This document shows positions 16,748-25,926 of a stretch of 64,000 nucleotides of DNA, in pieces; within the stretch, counting starts at the first letter, position 1, and each line of letters begins with the position of its first letter. The notes below the pieces were generated by a model, which saw only the letters and a program-made list of their open reading frames with translations, made no database searches and was not told where the DNA came from. The translations under genes were made by a program, and so were the position numbers. Source of the DNA: Roseovarius azorensis (lineage in GTDB: Bacteria; Pseudomonadota; Alphaproteobacteria; Rhodobacterales; Rhodobacteraceae); contig NZ_FOAG01000002.1 of assembly GCF_900109455.1 (NCBI RefSeq), positions 124,001-188,000 on the forward strand. Reading direction: 5' to 3'.

Positions 16748-18549
16748 CAGAACGTCCGCGCTTTCGGCGCGATCTTCTTGAGACTGATCCCCCCCGCATC
16801 CTCAGCGGTCAGCGGGTCCGTGATCACCGGGCGATAGCTGAGATCGACCTTGCATCCCTCGATCCGCGCGATGGTGTGCATCCGCCACTTCTTGTCATCG
16901 CGCTTGGGGAAATCCTCGTGCGCGTGGGCGCCACGGCTTTCCTTGCGCGCCTCGGCGCTGACGATGGTGGTCAGCGCGTTGGGCATCAGGTTGGTCAGTT
17001 CCAGCGTCTCCATCAGATCCGAATTCCAGATGAGCGAGCGGTCGGTGACCTTGAGGTCATCCATCTTGGCCGCCACGGCATCCATCTTTTCGACCCCTTC
17101 GGCCAGCGTTTTCGAGGTCCGGAACACGGCGGCGTCTGCCTGCATGGTGCGTTGCATCTCCAGCCGCAGATCGGCGGTCGGCACCGCGCCGTCGGCATGG
17201 CGCAGCCCGTCGAAACGGTCCAGCGCCTTGTCCACCTGCGCTGTGTTGGTTCCCGGCACTGCGCTTTCGGCATCCACCACCTTGCCTGCGCGAATGGCCG
17301 CCGCGCGGCCAAACACCACAAGGTCAATGAGCGAATTCGATCCGAGACGATTCGCGCCATGCACCGAGGCGCAGGCGGCCTCACCCACGGCCATAAGGCC
17401 CGGCACGACCGCGTGCGGATCGTCCTTGGTGGGGTTGATCACCTCGCCCCAATAGTTCGTCGGGATACCGCCCATGTTGTAATGCACGGTGGGCAGCACC
17501 GGGATCGGTTCCTTGGTGACATCGACGCCGGCAAAGATACGCGCGGATTCTGAAATCCCCGGCAGCCGCAGTTTCAACGCCTCGGGCGGCAGGTGGCTGA
17601 GGTTGAGATGGATGTGATCGCCATCAGCACCAACACCGCGCCCCTCGCGGATTTCCATTGTCATGCAACGGCTGACATAGTCGCGGGGGGCCAGATCCTT
17701 GTAATTGGGAGCATAGCGTTCCATGAACCGCTCGCCCTCGGAGTTGGTCAGATACCCGCCCTCGCCACGCGCGCCCTCTGTGATGAGGCATCCGGCGCCG
17801 AAAATGCCGGTCGGATGGAACTGCACGAATTCCATGTCCTGAAGCGGCAGGCCCGCGCGCGCGACCATACCGTTGCCGTCGCCGGTGCAGGTATGCGCCG
17901 AGGTGGCCGAGAAATAGGCCCGGCCATAGCCACCGGTGGCCAGCACCACCATCTTGGCGTTGAACACATGGATCGTGCCATCGTCCAGTTTCCAGCAGAC
18001 GACGCCGGTGCAGGCCCCATCGGTCATGATCAGGTCGATGGCGAAATATTCGATATAGAATTCCGCCCTCTGCTTCAGACTCTGCCCATAAAGCGTGTGC
18101 AGGATCGCATGGCCGGTGCGGTCGGCGGCGGCGCATGTGCGTTGCACCGGCGGACCATCGCCAAACTCGGTCGTATGCCCACCGAACGGGCGCTGATAGA
18201 TCTTGCCCTCTTCGGTGCGGCTGAACGGTACGCCGTAATGTTCCAGCTCATAGACCGCCTTGGGGGCCTCACGCGCCAGATATTCCATCGCGTCGGTATC
18301 GCCCAGCCAATCCGAACCCTTGACCGTGTCATACATATGCCACTGCCAGCTATCGGGGCCCATGTTACCAAGCGATGCGGCGATGCCACCCTGCGCGGCG
18401 ACGGTGTGCGAGCGTGTCGGGAACACCTTGGTCACACAGGCCGTGCGCAGGCCCTGTTCGGCCATGCCCAGCGTCGCCCGCAGCCCGGCGCCGCCCGCGC
18501 CCACAACCACGACGTCATAATCATGCGTCTCGTATTCATAAGCAGCCAT
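16747..18549 (-). CDS. sdhA: Succinate dehydrogenase flavoprotein subunit SdhA
   Basis: Catalytic subunit of complex II oxidising succinate to fumarate. The 600-residue length is typical. It has the dinucleotide-binding motif [18 protein letters not shown], the covalent FAD His in SHTVAAQGG, and the active-site region around [21 protein letters not shown]. The C-terminus is the usual [12 protein letters not shown] segment. It lies between sdhD and the small lipoprotein gene. Confidence 0.98.
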   Translation of the reverse strand: MAAYEYETHDYDVVVVGAGGAGLRATLGMAEQGLRTACVTKVFPTRSHTVAAQGGIAASLGNMGPDSWQWHMYDTVKGSDWLGDTDAMEYLAREAPKAVYELEHYGVPFSRTEEGKIYQRPFGGHTTEFGDGPPVQRTCAAADRTGHAILHTLYGQSLKQRAEFYIEYFAIDLIMTDGACTGVVCWKLDDGTIHVFNAKMVVLATGGYGRAYFSATSAHTCTGDGNGMVARAGLPLQDMEFVQFHPTGIFGAGCLITEGARGEGGYLTNSEGERFMERYAPNYKDLAPRDYVSRCMTMEIREGRGVGADGDHIHLNLSHLPPEALKLRLPGISESARIFAGVDVTKEPIPVLPTVHYNMGGIPTNYWGEVINPTKDDPHAVVPGLMAVGEAACASVHGANRLGSNSLIDLVVFGRAAAIRAGKVVDAESAVPGTNTAQVDKALDRFDGLRHADGAVPTADLRLEMQRTMQADAAVFRTSKTLAEGVEKMDAVAAKMDDLKVTDRSLIWNSDLMETLELTNLMPNALTTIVSAEARKESRGAHAHEDFPKRDDKKWRMHTIARIEGCKVDLSYRPVITDPLTAEDAGGISLKKIAPKARTF

Positions 18550-18561
18550 TTATTCAGTTCC

Positions 18562-18933
18562 TCACAGCGCGATCTTGGCAAGGGCAAAGAGCCCGGTGGC
18601 GATCAGCCCGTAACTTAGAATCCTCACGGCGATAATCAGGATCCGGCGCGTCGTGCCATGACTGTAATCTTCGATCATCGTCTGTGCGCCATTCGCGAAA
18701 TGCCGCAGTCCGAAAAAGATCACCAGCCCGGTCAGGATCGCCATACCGGGGTGGGCAAAGGCCTCCAGCACCTCGGCGCGGCTGCCACCCAGAGCGCGGC
18801 CAATGGCCACCAGAAACACCGGCATGATCAGAGCAAGGCCCACGCCGCTCATCTTCATGTGCCAGAAATGTTCGGTCCCGGTGCCCGCGGCCCCTTTGCC
18901 TTCGGCACGTTTACGATCTGTCAGATACCGCAT
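18562..18933 (-). CDS. sdhD: Succinate dehydrogenase membrane anchor SdhD
   Basis: A 123-residue hydrophobic subunit with three membrane helices (ALIMPVFLVAIGRAL, AILTGLVIFFGLRHFANG, IAVRILSYGLIATGLFAL). It carries the haem-ligand region GLRHFANG and the EDYSHG segment near the quinone site. It supplies, with SdhC, the cytochrome b and ubiquinone site of complex II. It begins 10 bases after sdhC. Confidence 0.93.
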   Translation of the reverse strand: MRYLTDRKRAEGKGAAGTGTEHFWHMKMSGVGLALIMPVFLVAIGRALGGSRAEVLEAFAHPGMAILTGLVIFFGLRHFANGAQTMIEDYSHGTTRRILIIAVRILSYGLIATGLFALAKIAL

Positions 18934-18943
18934 GTCCGCCTCC

Positions 18944-19327
18944 TCAGACCAGCAACAGCGTAATGACGGTCAGCACGACCGAGCCGATGATGACAGCCCA
19001 GCCCAGTTTCTCCGCCGTGGGGATGTCCATGCCCTTGCCGGCATCGAAATAGAAATGCCGCAACCCGGCCAGATAGTGATACCACACGGCCCAGAGAGAG
19101 AGCGTCAACACCAGATTGCCGAACCACGAGGTCACAACGGCATCGGCGATGGCGAAATAGGTGTCCGAGGTCGAGGCAGCAAATAGCCACCACACGATCA
19201 GGACCGCCGCCACAACAAGGGCATTGCCGGTGAGCCGCGTCAGAATCGACGTGATCGAGGTCAGTTGCGGGCGATAGATCTGCAAGTGCGGCGAAAGCGG
19301 GCGGTCAACCTGTTTGGTCTCGGCCAT
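18944..19327 (-). CDS. sdhC: Succinate dehydrogenase cytochrome b556 subunit SdhC
   Basis: A 127-residue membrane subunit with the SdhC signatures RPLSPHLQIYRP near the N-terminus and HYLAGLRHFYFD around the haem ligand, plus three membrane helices. First gene of the operon. ATG 19327 has AAGGAGG six bases upstream, which outranks the longer in-frame alternative to 19426. Upstream are three GTGATCAC palindromes that probably control the operon. Confidence 0.96.
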   Translation of the reverse strand: MAETKQVDRPLSPHLQIYRPQLTSITSILTRLTGNALVVAAVLIVWWLFAASTSDTYFAIADAVVTSWFGNLVLTLSLWAVWYHYLAGLRHFYFDAGKGMDIPTAEKLGWAVIIGSVVLTVITLLLV

Positions 19328-19467
19328 GGAGAACCTCCTTTGCGATTGGCGGGCGGCGCATCGGCCTGCTCGGGCTGCACCTGTTTTGAGACTATTTTCC
19401 GGCTTTGTCACCTGCCCAGCGTGCAAATCCCGGCGATTAGAGCAAATTCACTGCAAAAAATATCGCT

Positions 19468-19479
19468 TTGTGATCACGA
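19468..19479. promoter_or_regulatory. Putative operator 1 upstream of sdhC
   Basis: TTGTGATCACGA, palindromic core GTGATCAC. It lies 141 bases upstream of the sdhC ATG, in an AT-richer stretch, with its centre exactly 20 bp from site 2, so paired binding on one DNA face is plausible. The GT-N4-AC form fits GntR-type operators; the regulator is not identified. Confidence 0.6.
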
Positions 19480-19487
19480 AAATAATC

Positions 19488-19499
19488 GTGTGATCACAT
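19488..19499. promoter_or_regulatory. Putative operator 2 upstream of sdhC
   Basis: GTGTGATCACAT with a perfect 10-bp palindrome TGTGATCACA at 19489-19498. Second of three copies in the gap between the atp operon and sdhC. Confidence 0.6.
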
Positions 19500-19597
19500 A
19501 CTTGCTACGATTGGCGCATCCACATCCCCGGACCATGGTTGAGTCTCTCCGGGACAGGCCAGGACGGCAATAAGCGCAGGAACAGCGTGATGTTGCC

Positions 19598-19609
19598 TTG
19601 TGATCACAA
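19598..19609. promoter_or_regulatory. Putative operator 3 upstream of sdhC
   Basis: TTGTGATCACAA, a perfect 12-bp palindrome, 110 bp further from sdhC than site 2. It is just past the end of the atp operon and its probable terminator, so sdhC is the natural target. The distance would allow looping. Confidence 0.6.
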
Positions 19610-19633
19610 AACAGGTCGTCCATCGCCACATGC

Positions 19634-19662
19634 AAAGACCCGAGCTGTTTCCAACCCGGGTC
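19634..19662 (-). terminator. Probable terminator of the atp F0 operon
   Basis: On the reverse strand GACCCG pairs with CGGGTC across a 14-base loop and is followed by TTT, 22 bases after the atpF stop. The loop is long and the U-run short, so this is only a probable site. Confidence 0.45.
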
Positions 19663-19683
19663 GATCCTGTCAGGCACCATGCC

Positions 19684-20253
19684 TCAATGCAGCTTGGCAT
19701 CCATCTCGGCAATCGCCGCGTCGATCAGCGCATTGCCATCGGCGGCGGTCATCTGCCTGGCGATCACATCGCGGGCGGCGGCCACCGCCACCGTCACGGC
19801 CTGATCGCGCACGTCACGAATGGCGCGCGCCTCGGCGTTGGCGATCTGTTCCTCGGCGGCCTGCAAACGGCGCGCGATCGAGGCCTTGATCTCTTCCTTG
19901 GCCTCGGCAGCGGCCAGATTGGCCTCTTCCTTGGCGTGGGCGATGATCCGTTCTGCCTGCGCCTGCACGTCCTTTTGCTTTCGCTCATAGCTGGCCAGCA
20001 GGGTTTGCGCCTCTTCACGCAGCGCGCGCGCCTCGTCGAGTTCCGCCTTGATGCCCGCAGCGCGCTCATCAAGTTTCCGGCCCAGCAGGCCCGGAACCTT
20101 CACATAGACCAGGAAACCCACAAAGATGAGAAACGCGACGAGCACCACGAAATCCGTGTTGCCCAGTGAAATGAACGGGCCGGATGCGGCCAGCGCCGGC
20201 CCGGCGCTGAGGCCCGTGGCCATGATCAGGATCAGCTTGCGCATGGCGGTCAT
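19684..20253 (-). CDS. atpF: F0F1 ATP synthase subunit b
   Basis: Peripheral stalk subunit linking F0 and F1. The 189-residue protein has an N-terminal hydrophobic leader ([17 protein letters not shown]), a membrane helix ([19 protein letters not shown]) and a long charged coiled coil ([23 protein letters not shown]). The additional N-terminal hydrophobic leader is common in alphaproteobacterial b subunits. ATG overlaps the b' stop by four bases. Last gene of the operon. Confidence 0.95.
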   Translation of the reverse strand: MTAMRKLILIMATGLSAGPALAASGPFISLGNTDFVVLVAFLIFVGFLVYVKVPGLLGRKLDERAAGIKAELDEARALREEAQTLLASYERKQKDVQAQAERIIAHAKEEANLAAAEAKEEIKASIARRLQAAEEQIANAEARAIRDVRDQAVTVAVAAARDVIARQMTAADGNALIDAAIAEMDAKLH

Positions 20254-20771
20254 CCTTTCATCCGGGCGTTGACGGCTGCGGTGACCGTGCGGCCATCGGC
20301 CTTGCCACCCATGGCGGCCACGATCTCGGCAGCTGTGTCCTTGGCCACGGCCTTGACGCTTTCCATGGCATTGGCGCGAATCTCGGCGATCTTCTTTTCG
20401 CCCTCGGCGGCGCGGGCGGAAATCTCGGCATCCGCCTTGGCCATGGCCTTGTCCAGGTCGGCTTTGATCTCGGCCTTGGCCTGCGCAATGATCGTCTGCG
20501 CCTCGGCGCGGGCATCGGCCAGCGCCTTGTTATAGGCCGCTTCGGCCTCCACCGCCTTGGCCTTCAGATCCTCTGCCGCAGCCAGATCATTGGTGATGGA
20601 ACCCTGACGCTCGGCCAGCACCGCCGCGATGCGCGGCAGCGCGATGCGCGACAGGATGAAATAGGTCGCGACCAGCGCGATCGCCAGCCAGAAAATCTGG
20701 TTGCCGAATGTCGTGAAATCCAGTTGGGGCAGGCCCGGCCCGGATGCGGCCTCTTGCGGTGCGGTTGCCAT
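20250..20771 (-). CDS. atpG: F0F1 ATP synthase subunit b'
   Basis: Second, divergent stalk subunit (b'), found in photosynthetic and related bacteria where b and b' form a heterodimer. The 173-residue protein opens with [26 protein letters not shown], one membrane helix followed by an Ala/Lys/Glu-rich coiled coil, and has a family-like C-terminus. ATG 20771 has AGGAGG six bases upstream, so the longer frame is rejected. Confidence 0.94.
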   Translation of the reverse strand: MATAPQEAASGPGLPQLDFTTFGNQIFWLAIALVATYFILSRIALPRIAAVLAERQGSITNDLAAAEDLKAKAVEAEAAYNKALADARAEAQTIIAQAKAEIKADLDKAMAKADAEISARAAEGEKKIAEIRANAMESVKAVAKDTAAEIVAAMGGKADGRTVTAAVNARMKG

Positions 20772-20857
20772 GACGTCCTCCTGGGAAATTTGTCCGATCA
20801 CACCGGGCGGCGGCAGCACGCCACCCCCCGGCCGTAAGGATCAGCTACCCGAAAGGC

Positions 20858-21094
20858 TCAGACAGCGAACATCAGCAGAAGGGCAACGAGGAACGAGAAG
20901 ATCCCCAGCGCTTCGGCGAATGCGATGCCGATGAACAAGGTCGCGGTCTGACCACCTGCCGCCGACGGGTTGCGCAGCGCGCCCGCGAGAAAGTTGCCGG
21001 CCACATGGCCCACACCCAGTGCCGCGCCGCCCATGCCCGTGCATGCGAGGCCAGCACCGATATATGCGCCCATTTGTACGATATCGCCTTCCAT
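20858..21094 (-). CDS. atpE: F0F1 ATP synthase subunit c
   Basis: Proton-carrying ring subunit. The 78-residue protein has two membrane helices with the Gly-rich first helix ([20 protein letters not shown]) and the polar loop ALRNPSAAG. The proton-binding carboxylate is the Glu of [11 protein letters not shown] in helix 2. AAGGAG precedes the ATG, and the longer upstream frame is rejected. Confidence 0.98.
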   Translation of the reverse strand: MEGDIVQMGAYIGAGLACTGMGGAALGVGHVAGNFLAGALRNPSAAGGQTATLFIGIAFAEALGIFSFLVALLLMFAV

Positions 21095-21173
21095 GAGATG
21101 TCTCCTTACGTTGGAATTTGCGTTGGTTCGTGGATCGCAGGGTGCGCCCTGGCGCACCGTGATTTGGATGTCC

Positions 21174-21956
21174 CTAGTGGTGCGGATGCAGCGCATCCTT
21201 GAGATACACACAGGTCAGAATGGTAAAGACGTAGGCCTGAATGCAGGCCACCAGCACCTCGAGCGCATAGATCGTCGAAATCGCCAAGATCGACAGCGGC
21301 GTGACCACCAGACCGATGCCGGTCGAGATCACGATCATCGGCGCAAAGGCCGCGAATACCTTGATCACCGCGTGCCCGGCCATCATGTTGCCGGCAAGAC
21401 GGATAGAGTGGCTGACAGGGCGCACGAAGTAGGAAATCACCTCGATCAGCGCCAGAATGGGGCGCAGCGGCAGTGGTGCGGAACTGACCCAGAACAGTCC
21501 CAGAAACCCGGCGCCATTCTTGACAAAGCCCACGATCGTCACCGTCAGGAAAACCAGCATCGCCAGAACCGCCGTCACCGCAATATGCGAAGTGGTGGTA
21601 AAGGCCATCGGCAACAGCCCGAGAATGTTGGCGAAGAGGATGAACAGAAACAGCGTCATGATATAGGGAAAGAAAACCAGCCCGTCCTTGCCCGCCACAT
21701 CCTCGACCATCTTGCGGATGAAATCATAGGCCAGTTCGGCAATCGACTGTGTTCGGGTCGGGATCGTGGCGCGCCCCGAGGTACCCAGCACCAGCAGGCC
21801 AAAGATCGCCAGCACGGTCAGCGCCATCCAGAATGTGACATTGGTCAGCGTGAAGATGCCCACCGCGCCATCACCAAAGAGCGGCTTGACCATGAACTGA
21901 TCCATCGGGTGAAACACCAGACCGCCCTCAGCGGCACCTTGCGCCTCAGTCGCCAT
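21174..21956 (-). CDS. atpB: F0F1 ATP synthase subunit a
   Basis: Forms the proton half-channels next to the c ring. The 260-residue protein has five to six membrane helices. The essential Arg is in [14 protein letters not shown] and a conserved C-terminal helix contains [21 protein letters not shown] 21956 starts 11 bases inside the atpI gene end, so the two are translationally coupled. Confidence 0.97.
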   Translation of the reverse strand: MATEAQGAAEGGLVFHPMDQFMVKPLFGDGAVGIFTLTNVTFWMALTVLAIFGLLVLGTSGRATIPTRTQSIAELAYDFIRKMVEDVAGKDGLVFFPYIMTLFLFILFANILGLLPMAFTTTSHIAVTAVLAMLVFLTVTIVGFVKNGAGFLGLFWVSSAPLPLRPILALIEVISYFVRPVSHSIRLAGNMMAGHAVIKVFAAFAPMIVISTGIGLVVTPLSILAISTIYALEVLVACIQAYVFTILTCVYLKDALHPHH

Positions 21957-22287
21957 CTTTTGCCCTCTCGTCCCCGCCCTTGCCGGGCCTGTCAATGTCC
22001 CGCTGGATCTCGGCAGCGCTGCGCATCATCGTCTTGACGCCCGCAGCCAGCCCCAGCAATGTGAATATGACAAGGAAAACCGGGATCGTGCCCAAAAGGG
22101 TATCAAGCCCGTATCCAATGCCAAAGCCGATCAACAGACCGGCCACCAGTTCGATCACCATTCTCCAGGCAAGTTGCGCCTGCGAATAATGTTCCTCCTG
22201 ATGGGGCTTGGGCGCACCCTTGGCCTTCAGCTTTTTGATCCGTGCCTCAAGCTGCGCCAGCCGCTCGCTTTGGTCCGGATCCGCCAC
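21946..22287 (-). CDS. atpI: AtpI/AtpZ-family protein of the ATP synthase operon
   Basis: A 113-residue protein with a coiled N-terminal segment ([17 protein letters not shown]) and two membrane helices ([39 protein letters not shown]), the AtpI layout. AtpI-type proteins assist c-ring assembly or ion supply. GTG 22287 is chosen as start because the protein begins [14 protein letters not shown] after it and a G-rich sequence precedes it; no in-frame ATG is suitable. First gene of the operon, with about 170 bases of non-coding DNA upstream. Confidence 0.88.
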   Translation of the reverse strand: MADPDQSERLAQLEARIKKLKAKGAPKPHQEEHYSQAQLAWRMVIELVAGLLIGFGIGYGLDTLLGTIPVFLVIFTLLGLAAGVKTMMRSAAEIQRDIDRPGKGGDERAKDGD

Positions 22288-22469
22288 GCCATCGCCCCCC
22301 AGAAAGGTTGCGCATGTGCTACGGCGGCGGGGCGCATGAGTCAAGCACGCGATCCGCATCGGCTATCTCTCTTTAGTATTTTGATATTTCAAGGATTTTC
22401 AGAAAGGCGAAATCAGGAACGGACCTGCCGCAACCGCCCTGACCGCCGATAGGCGCGGATTGACCATAT

Positions 22470-22485
22470 TCAACCGGATGGTTGA
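22470..22485. promoter_or_regulatory. Inverted repeat, probable ArsR autoregulatory operator
   Basis: TCAACC-ggat-GGTTGA, a perfect 6-bp inverted repeat with a 4-base spacer, about 100 bases before the ArsR-type gene. In one frame it reads F-N-R-M-V, like the N-terminal FNQMV seen in many ArsR proteins of this type (recalled), suggesting operator and N-terminal coding sequence once overlapped. Function inferred. Confidence 0.5.
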
Positions 22486-22582
22486 GCGTCTGCACGACAC
22501 GAGACCATCGCCCCGGATGGTCCGGCCTGACATAGCCACGTCAGGGGCAAAACCCGTTGACGCAGGCCGCGCCCTTGGGCTT

Positions 22583-22927
22583 ATGAAAGGTATGGATAAC
22601 GCCCCATCCCTCGATACAGTCTTTGCGGCGCTCGCCGATCCCACCCGCCGCGCGATCCTGTCGATGCTGCTGGAGGATGATATGGCGGTCACGGATGTGG
22701 CCGAACCCTTCGAGATGAGCCTCGCCGCGATTTCCAAACACCTCGGCATTCTCAGCCGTGCCGGGCTGATCAGTCAGGACCGGCGCGGGCGGGTGACATG
22801 GTGCAGGCTGGAACCCGACGCGCTGCGCGACGCTTCGATCTGGATGCAGGGCTTTGGCCAGTTCGAGGCGGTGAACCTCGATGCGTTCGAGCGTTTCCTG
22901 CGCGTCGAGTTGCCCGATGATACCTGA
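22583..22927 (+). CDS. ArsR-family winged-helix transcriptional regulator
   Basis: A 114-residue regulator with the ArsR core FAALADPTRRAILSMLLEDD, recognition helix region EMSLAAISKHLGILSRAGLISQ-like, then RRGRVTWCRLEPDAL. It lacks the Cys pair of metal-sensing ArsR/SmtB proteins and is of the type usually paired with SRPBCC or other genes. ATG 22583 or 22592 are both possible; neither has a clear ribosome site. An open frame also continues upstream through the inverted repeat at 22470, so a longer N-terminus (ATG 22478, TTG 22460) cannot be excluded. Its end overlaps the GT61 gene by 11 bases. Confidence 0.88.
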   Translation: MKGMDNAPSLDTVFAALADPTRRAILSMLLEDDMAVTDVAEPFEMSLAAISKHLGILSRAGLISQDRRGRVTWCRLEPDALRDASIWMQGFGQFEAVNLDAFERFLRVELPDDT

Positions 22928-23900
22928 TGCGGCACGATTGCCCAAGGCATGGATCGGTTACGAGCCGAACGCCACCCTTGTCCCGATGACCGGCGCGGCG
23001 GGCCACGCCTGCGGTGTGCTCTCGGCCACGGGCCAGCCCTTGCCTGCGGGCCGCACGCTGCTGTCGGGGGGGCGCTTCACCCCGGATCCCGCGCCGCCCG
23101 CCGCGACCCTCGCGCATCTGCCCGGTCGCTGGCTCTTTGCCGGGGTGGGGCGGCACCATTTCGGGCACTTCCTGCTAGAGGCGACGCCTCGCCTCTGGGC
23201 GTTCGACCATGTGGCACGGCCGGTGGACGGCATCGCCCTCATCCCGATGGCGGGCCGCGACATCGCCGCCGTCATCCGTCGCAGGCTTGGCCCACTTCTC
23301 GACATACTTTGCCAGGGATTGCCTGTGCATCTGATCGACAGGCCGACACAAGTGGACGAGTTGATCCTGCCCTCACAAGGGTTTGGCCACCTGCACTGGA
23401 GCGCGGGTACGCCCGAATTCCGCACCTACATGCGCCGCCACCTCTGCGCCGCCGTGTCCCCCGACGGGCCAGAGCGAATTTATATCTCGCGCCGCCGCCT
23501 CAAGAGCCGCGCCAGGCAGGTGCCGCATGAGCAACAGATCGAACACTGGATGTCCGATGCGGGATTCACCGTCTTTCACCCGGAGCGTCACCCGATCCCC
23601 GAACAGATCGCCCGCTACCGCGCCGCGCGTGTAATCGTCGGCCCCGACGGATCGGCCTTTCACCTCGCGGCCATGGTGATGCAGCCCGGCACGCGGGTGG
23701 GCCTCATTCAGCGCCGCACTCGCCAGCCGGTGTTTGACGCCATCGCCCGGCAGATCACCAGCTTCGGACAGGCCAATCTGTGGACCAGCGCCGCCCTCGC
23801 CCGGTTTCACGATGATCCGCAAGCGACGGATGATATTGCGAGCCTGCCGCCCGAATTATGCCAGTTGCGCACCGATCTGACCGAGGGTGGATTCATCTGA
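22917..23900 (+). CDS. Glycosyltransferase family 61 (DUF563) protein
   Basis: A 327-residue protein with the GT61 pattern: GRHHFGHFLLEATPRLW in the N-terminal half, then ERIYISRRRLKSRA and VGPDGSAFHLAAMVM followed by PGTRVGLI. GT61 enzymes transfer sugars from nucleotide sugars to glycans. No membrane segment is seen. It is translationally coupled to the ArsR gene (11-base overlap), and its 3' end overlaps the convergent permease gene by 8 bases. Acceptor and sugar are unknown. Confidence 0.85.
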   Translation: MIPDAARLPKAWIGYEPNATLVPMTGAAGHACGVLSATGQPLPAGRTLLSGGRFTPDPAPPAATLAHLPGRWLFAGVGRHHFGHFLLEATPRLWAFDHVARPVDGIALIPMAGRDIAAVIRRRLGPLLDILCQGLPVHLIDRPTQVDELILPSQGFGHLHWSAGTPEFRTYMRRHLCAAVSPDGPERIYISRRRLKSRARQVPHEQQIEHWMSDAGFTVFHPERHPIPEQIARYRAARVIVGPDGSAFHLAAMVMQPGTRVGLIQRRTRQPVFDAIARQITSFGQANLWTSAALARFHDDPQATDDIASLPPELCQLRTDLTEGGFI

Positions 23901-24786
23901 CCGGCGGGTGTTCATCCTTGAGCAGAAGCACCAGCGCCGCCACCGTCAGCGCCACGCCCGTCAGCACCATCACCGGCGGCAGCGCATGGCCCAGCGCCAC
24001 CTGCCAGACCGCCACCCATGTGGGCACCAGATAGGTATAGGCCATGACCTTGGCGCTGGGCAGGTTGAGGCTGGCGTATTGCAACAGGATGAACGTCGCC
24101 GCCGTGGCAAAGACCGCGGTGTAGAGAATGGTAATCCAGACGATCGCGGGCAGGTCTGCCCAGTCCGTCGCCCGGATATCGCTCCAGCCTGCCGCCGTCA
24201 CCAGCACCGCCGCGCCCAGCACCGTGCCGAACGAGAACACCACCGGTCGCTCGCCGCGATTGAGCCGCCGCACCAGCGGCGTATAGATCGCATGCGCGGC
24301 GCAGCCCCAGAAATAGATCATCTCGCCGCGCCCCACCTCGAACGTCATCAGCGCCGCAGGATCGGCACGAAAGATCACCCAGAGCGCCCCCATCGCCCCC
24401 ACTGTCAGCGCCAGCGCCATGCGCGGCGTGGTTATCTGGCGCAGCATCAGATAACCTGCGATCCCCGACAGGATCGGTGTAAGGGTGAAAACCGCCGCGG
24501 CTGACACCGGCGGCGCGGTCTTGAGTCCCTCGAACATCAGCACGAAATACAGCCCCATCGCCCCGCCCAGCGCCAGATAGCGCCACGGCGCGCGCCAGGT
24601 CTCGCGCGGGATGCCACTGCTCAGCATCGCGCCCGCCCCAACGATCACCGCCGCCAGCAAAAAGCGCGGTGCATTGAGCGCGGCAGGTTCGATATGCTGC
24701 GCCGCCATGGATCCCAGCGCGAACGACCCCGCCACGAGGCCGGAGAAACACAGCATCGCCAGATGCCCCCGCAAGGCTGGGGTCAT
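23893..24786 (-). CDS. DMT-superfamily (EamA) transporter
   Basis: A 297-residue protein with about ten membrane helices in two EamA halves; typical stretches are GLKTAPPVSAAAVFTLTPI and LPSAKVMAYTYLVPTWVAV. The start overlaps the stop of the LysR gene (ATGA), so the regulator and permease are cotranscribed, a common arrangement for exporters. Substrate unknown. The longer upstream frame is inside the LysR gene and is rejected. Confidence 0.9.
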   Translation of the reverse strand: MTPALRGHLAMLCFSGLVAGSFALGSMAAQHIEPAALNAPRFLLAAVIVGAGAMLSSGIPRETWRAPWRYLALGGAMGLYFVLMFEGLKTAPPVSAAAVFTLTPILSGIAGYLMLRQITTPRMALALTVGAMGALWVIFRADPAALMTFEVGRGEMIYFWGCAAHAIYTPLVRRLNRGERPVVFSFGTVLGAAVLVTAAGWSDIRATDWADLPAIVWITILYTAVFATAATFILLQYASLNLPSAKVMAYTYLVPTWVAVWQVALGHALPPVMVLTGVALTVAALVLLLKDEHPPVR

Positions 24787-25667
24787 TCCGCCTGCCACGC
24801 GCGGGCGCGTTCCTTGAGATAGCTCAGAAATGCCTGCACCTTGGTGGTGCGGTGCAGATCCATATGCGTGACCAGCCACAGAGGTGCTGCCCACTCGGGG
24901 CGCGGCGGCATTACCTGAATCAGATCCGGCATCTCGGCCGCCTGCAGGACAGAGGCAAAACCGATCCCCGCCCCGGCCAGGATCGCGTTGCGCTGCGCAT
25001 GCACATCGCCGCTGCGAAACATGATATTCTCCGGTGCGACATTGTCCTGCAACCAACGGTGAAACGGCGCGCGCGTCTTCGGATCTGCCGGTCCGACAAA
25101 CCGGTGCTGGCCGAACTCCTCACACCCCTTGGGCAGACCGTGCCGCGCCGCATAGACCTCGCTCGCATAAAGCGCAAACTCATTCCGGAAAAACGGCTGC
25201 ACCACGTTGTCCGGCTGATCCGGCGCGGCGCCCGCCCGCACCGCCACATGCGCCTCGCCATATTCCAGCCGGAACAGGCGATCGCCCGTCAGATAGCGCA
25301 CCGACAGCGTCGGAAATTCCTGCTGGAAATCCGCCAGCACCGGCGCCAGCAGATGGCTCAGACCGCCGATCGAGGTGACGACCAGCTCACCCGACACCGC
25401 ATTGCCGCGCCCCTTGATGCGCCCCGCCAACTGGCTGAACTGTTCATCGGTGGCCTGCGCCACCCGCAACAGATCGTCGCCCGCCTCGGTGGGTGTATAG
25501 CCCCGCGCATGCCGCTGGAAAAGCTTGACGCCCAGCCGCTCCTCCAGAGCGTCGATATGGCGGATCACCGTGGCATGATGCACGCCCAGCACCTCCGCCG
25601 CCCCGCTTACGGTGCCGATCCGCGCCACGTTATAGGCGGTGCGCACCTCGTCCCAGTTTTCCATCAT
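24783..25667 (-). CDS. LysR-family transcriptional regulator
   Basis: A 294-residue LysR-type regulator. The N-terminal helix-turn-helix reads YNVARIGTVSGAAEVLGVHHATVIRHIDALEERLG-like over residues 10-45, followed by LFQRHARGYTPTEAGDDLL and a periplasmic-binding-protein-like effector domain. The start at 25667 (MMENWDEV) places the HTH at the usual position; the frame continues upstream to 25739 without a ribosome site. It probably controls the EamA permease with which it overlaps by four bases. Confidence 0.9.
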   Translation of the reverse strand: MMENWDEVRTAYNVARIGTVSGAAEVLGVHHATVIRHIDALEERLGVKLFQRHARGYTPTEAGDDLLRVAQATDEQFSQLAGRIKGRGNAVSGELVVTSIGGLSHLLAPVLADFQQEFPTLSVRYLTGDRLFRLEYGEAHVAVRAGAAPDQPDNVVQPFFRNEFALYASEVYAARHGLPKGCEEFGQHRFVGPADPKTRAPFHRWLQDNVAPENIMFRSGDVHAQRNAILAGAGIGFASVLQAAEMPDLIQVMPPRPEWAAPLWLVTHMDLHRTTKVQAFLSYLKERARAWQAE

Positions 25668-25926
25668 CCCGGCCACCCCGTCCGCTATCCGCTCATCCCG
25701 CGCCACTATGCTGTGGTGCCGCAGCAGTTGCAATCGCACAGCGGCTTGACTCCACCTCGCCCCGCACGTAAACGCCCTCCAACCCCGGAGGCCAGTGCTT
25801 CCGGTCCCGGCCTTGCGTCGGGATCGCCCCCCGTCAGCGCGTCGCGCCCACGGGGGCGTTTATCGTTTGAACCGTTGCCCCTATAGTCGGGGCGGCAGAC
25901 CGAAACCGGCGCAAGGAGCCCGAGCG

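Noticed and set aside
25740..25926. A sigma-70 promoter for ffh around TATAGT (25882)
   Set aside because: The only -35-like sequence at correct spacing is TTTATC, a poor match, and TTGAAC is just nine bases away, too close.
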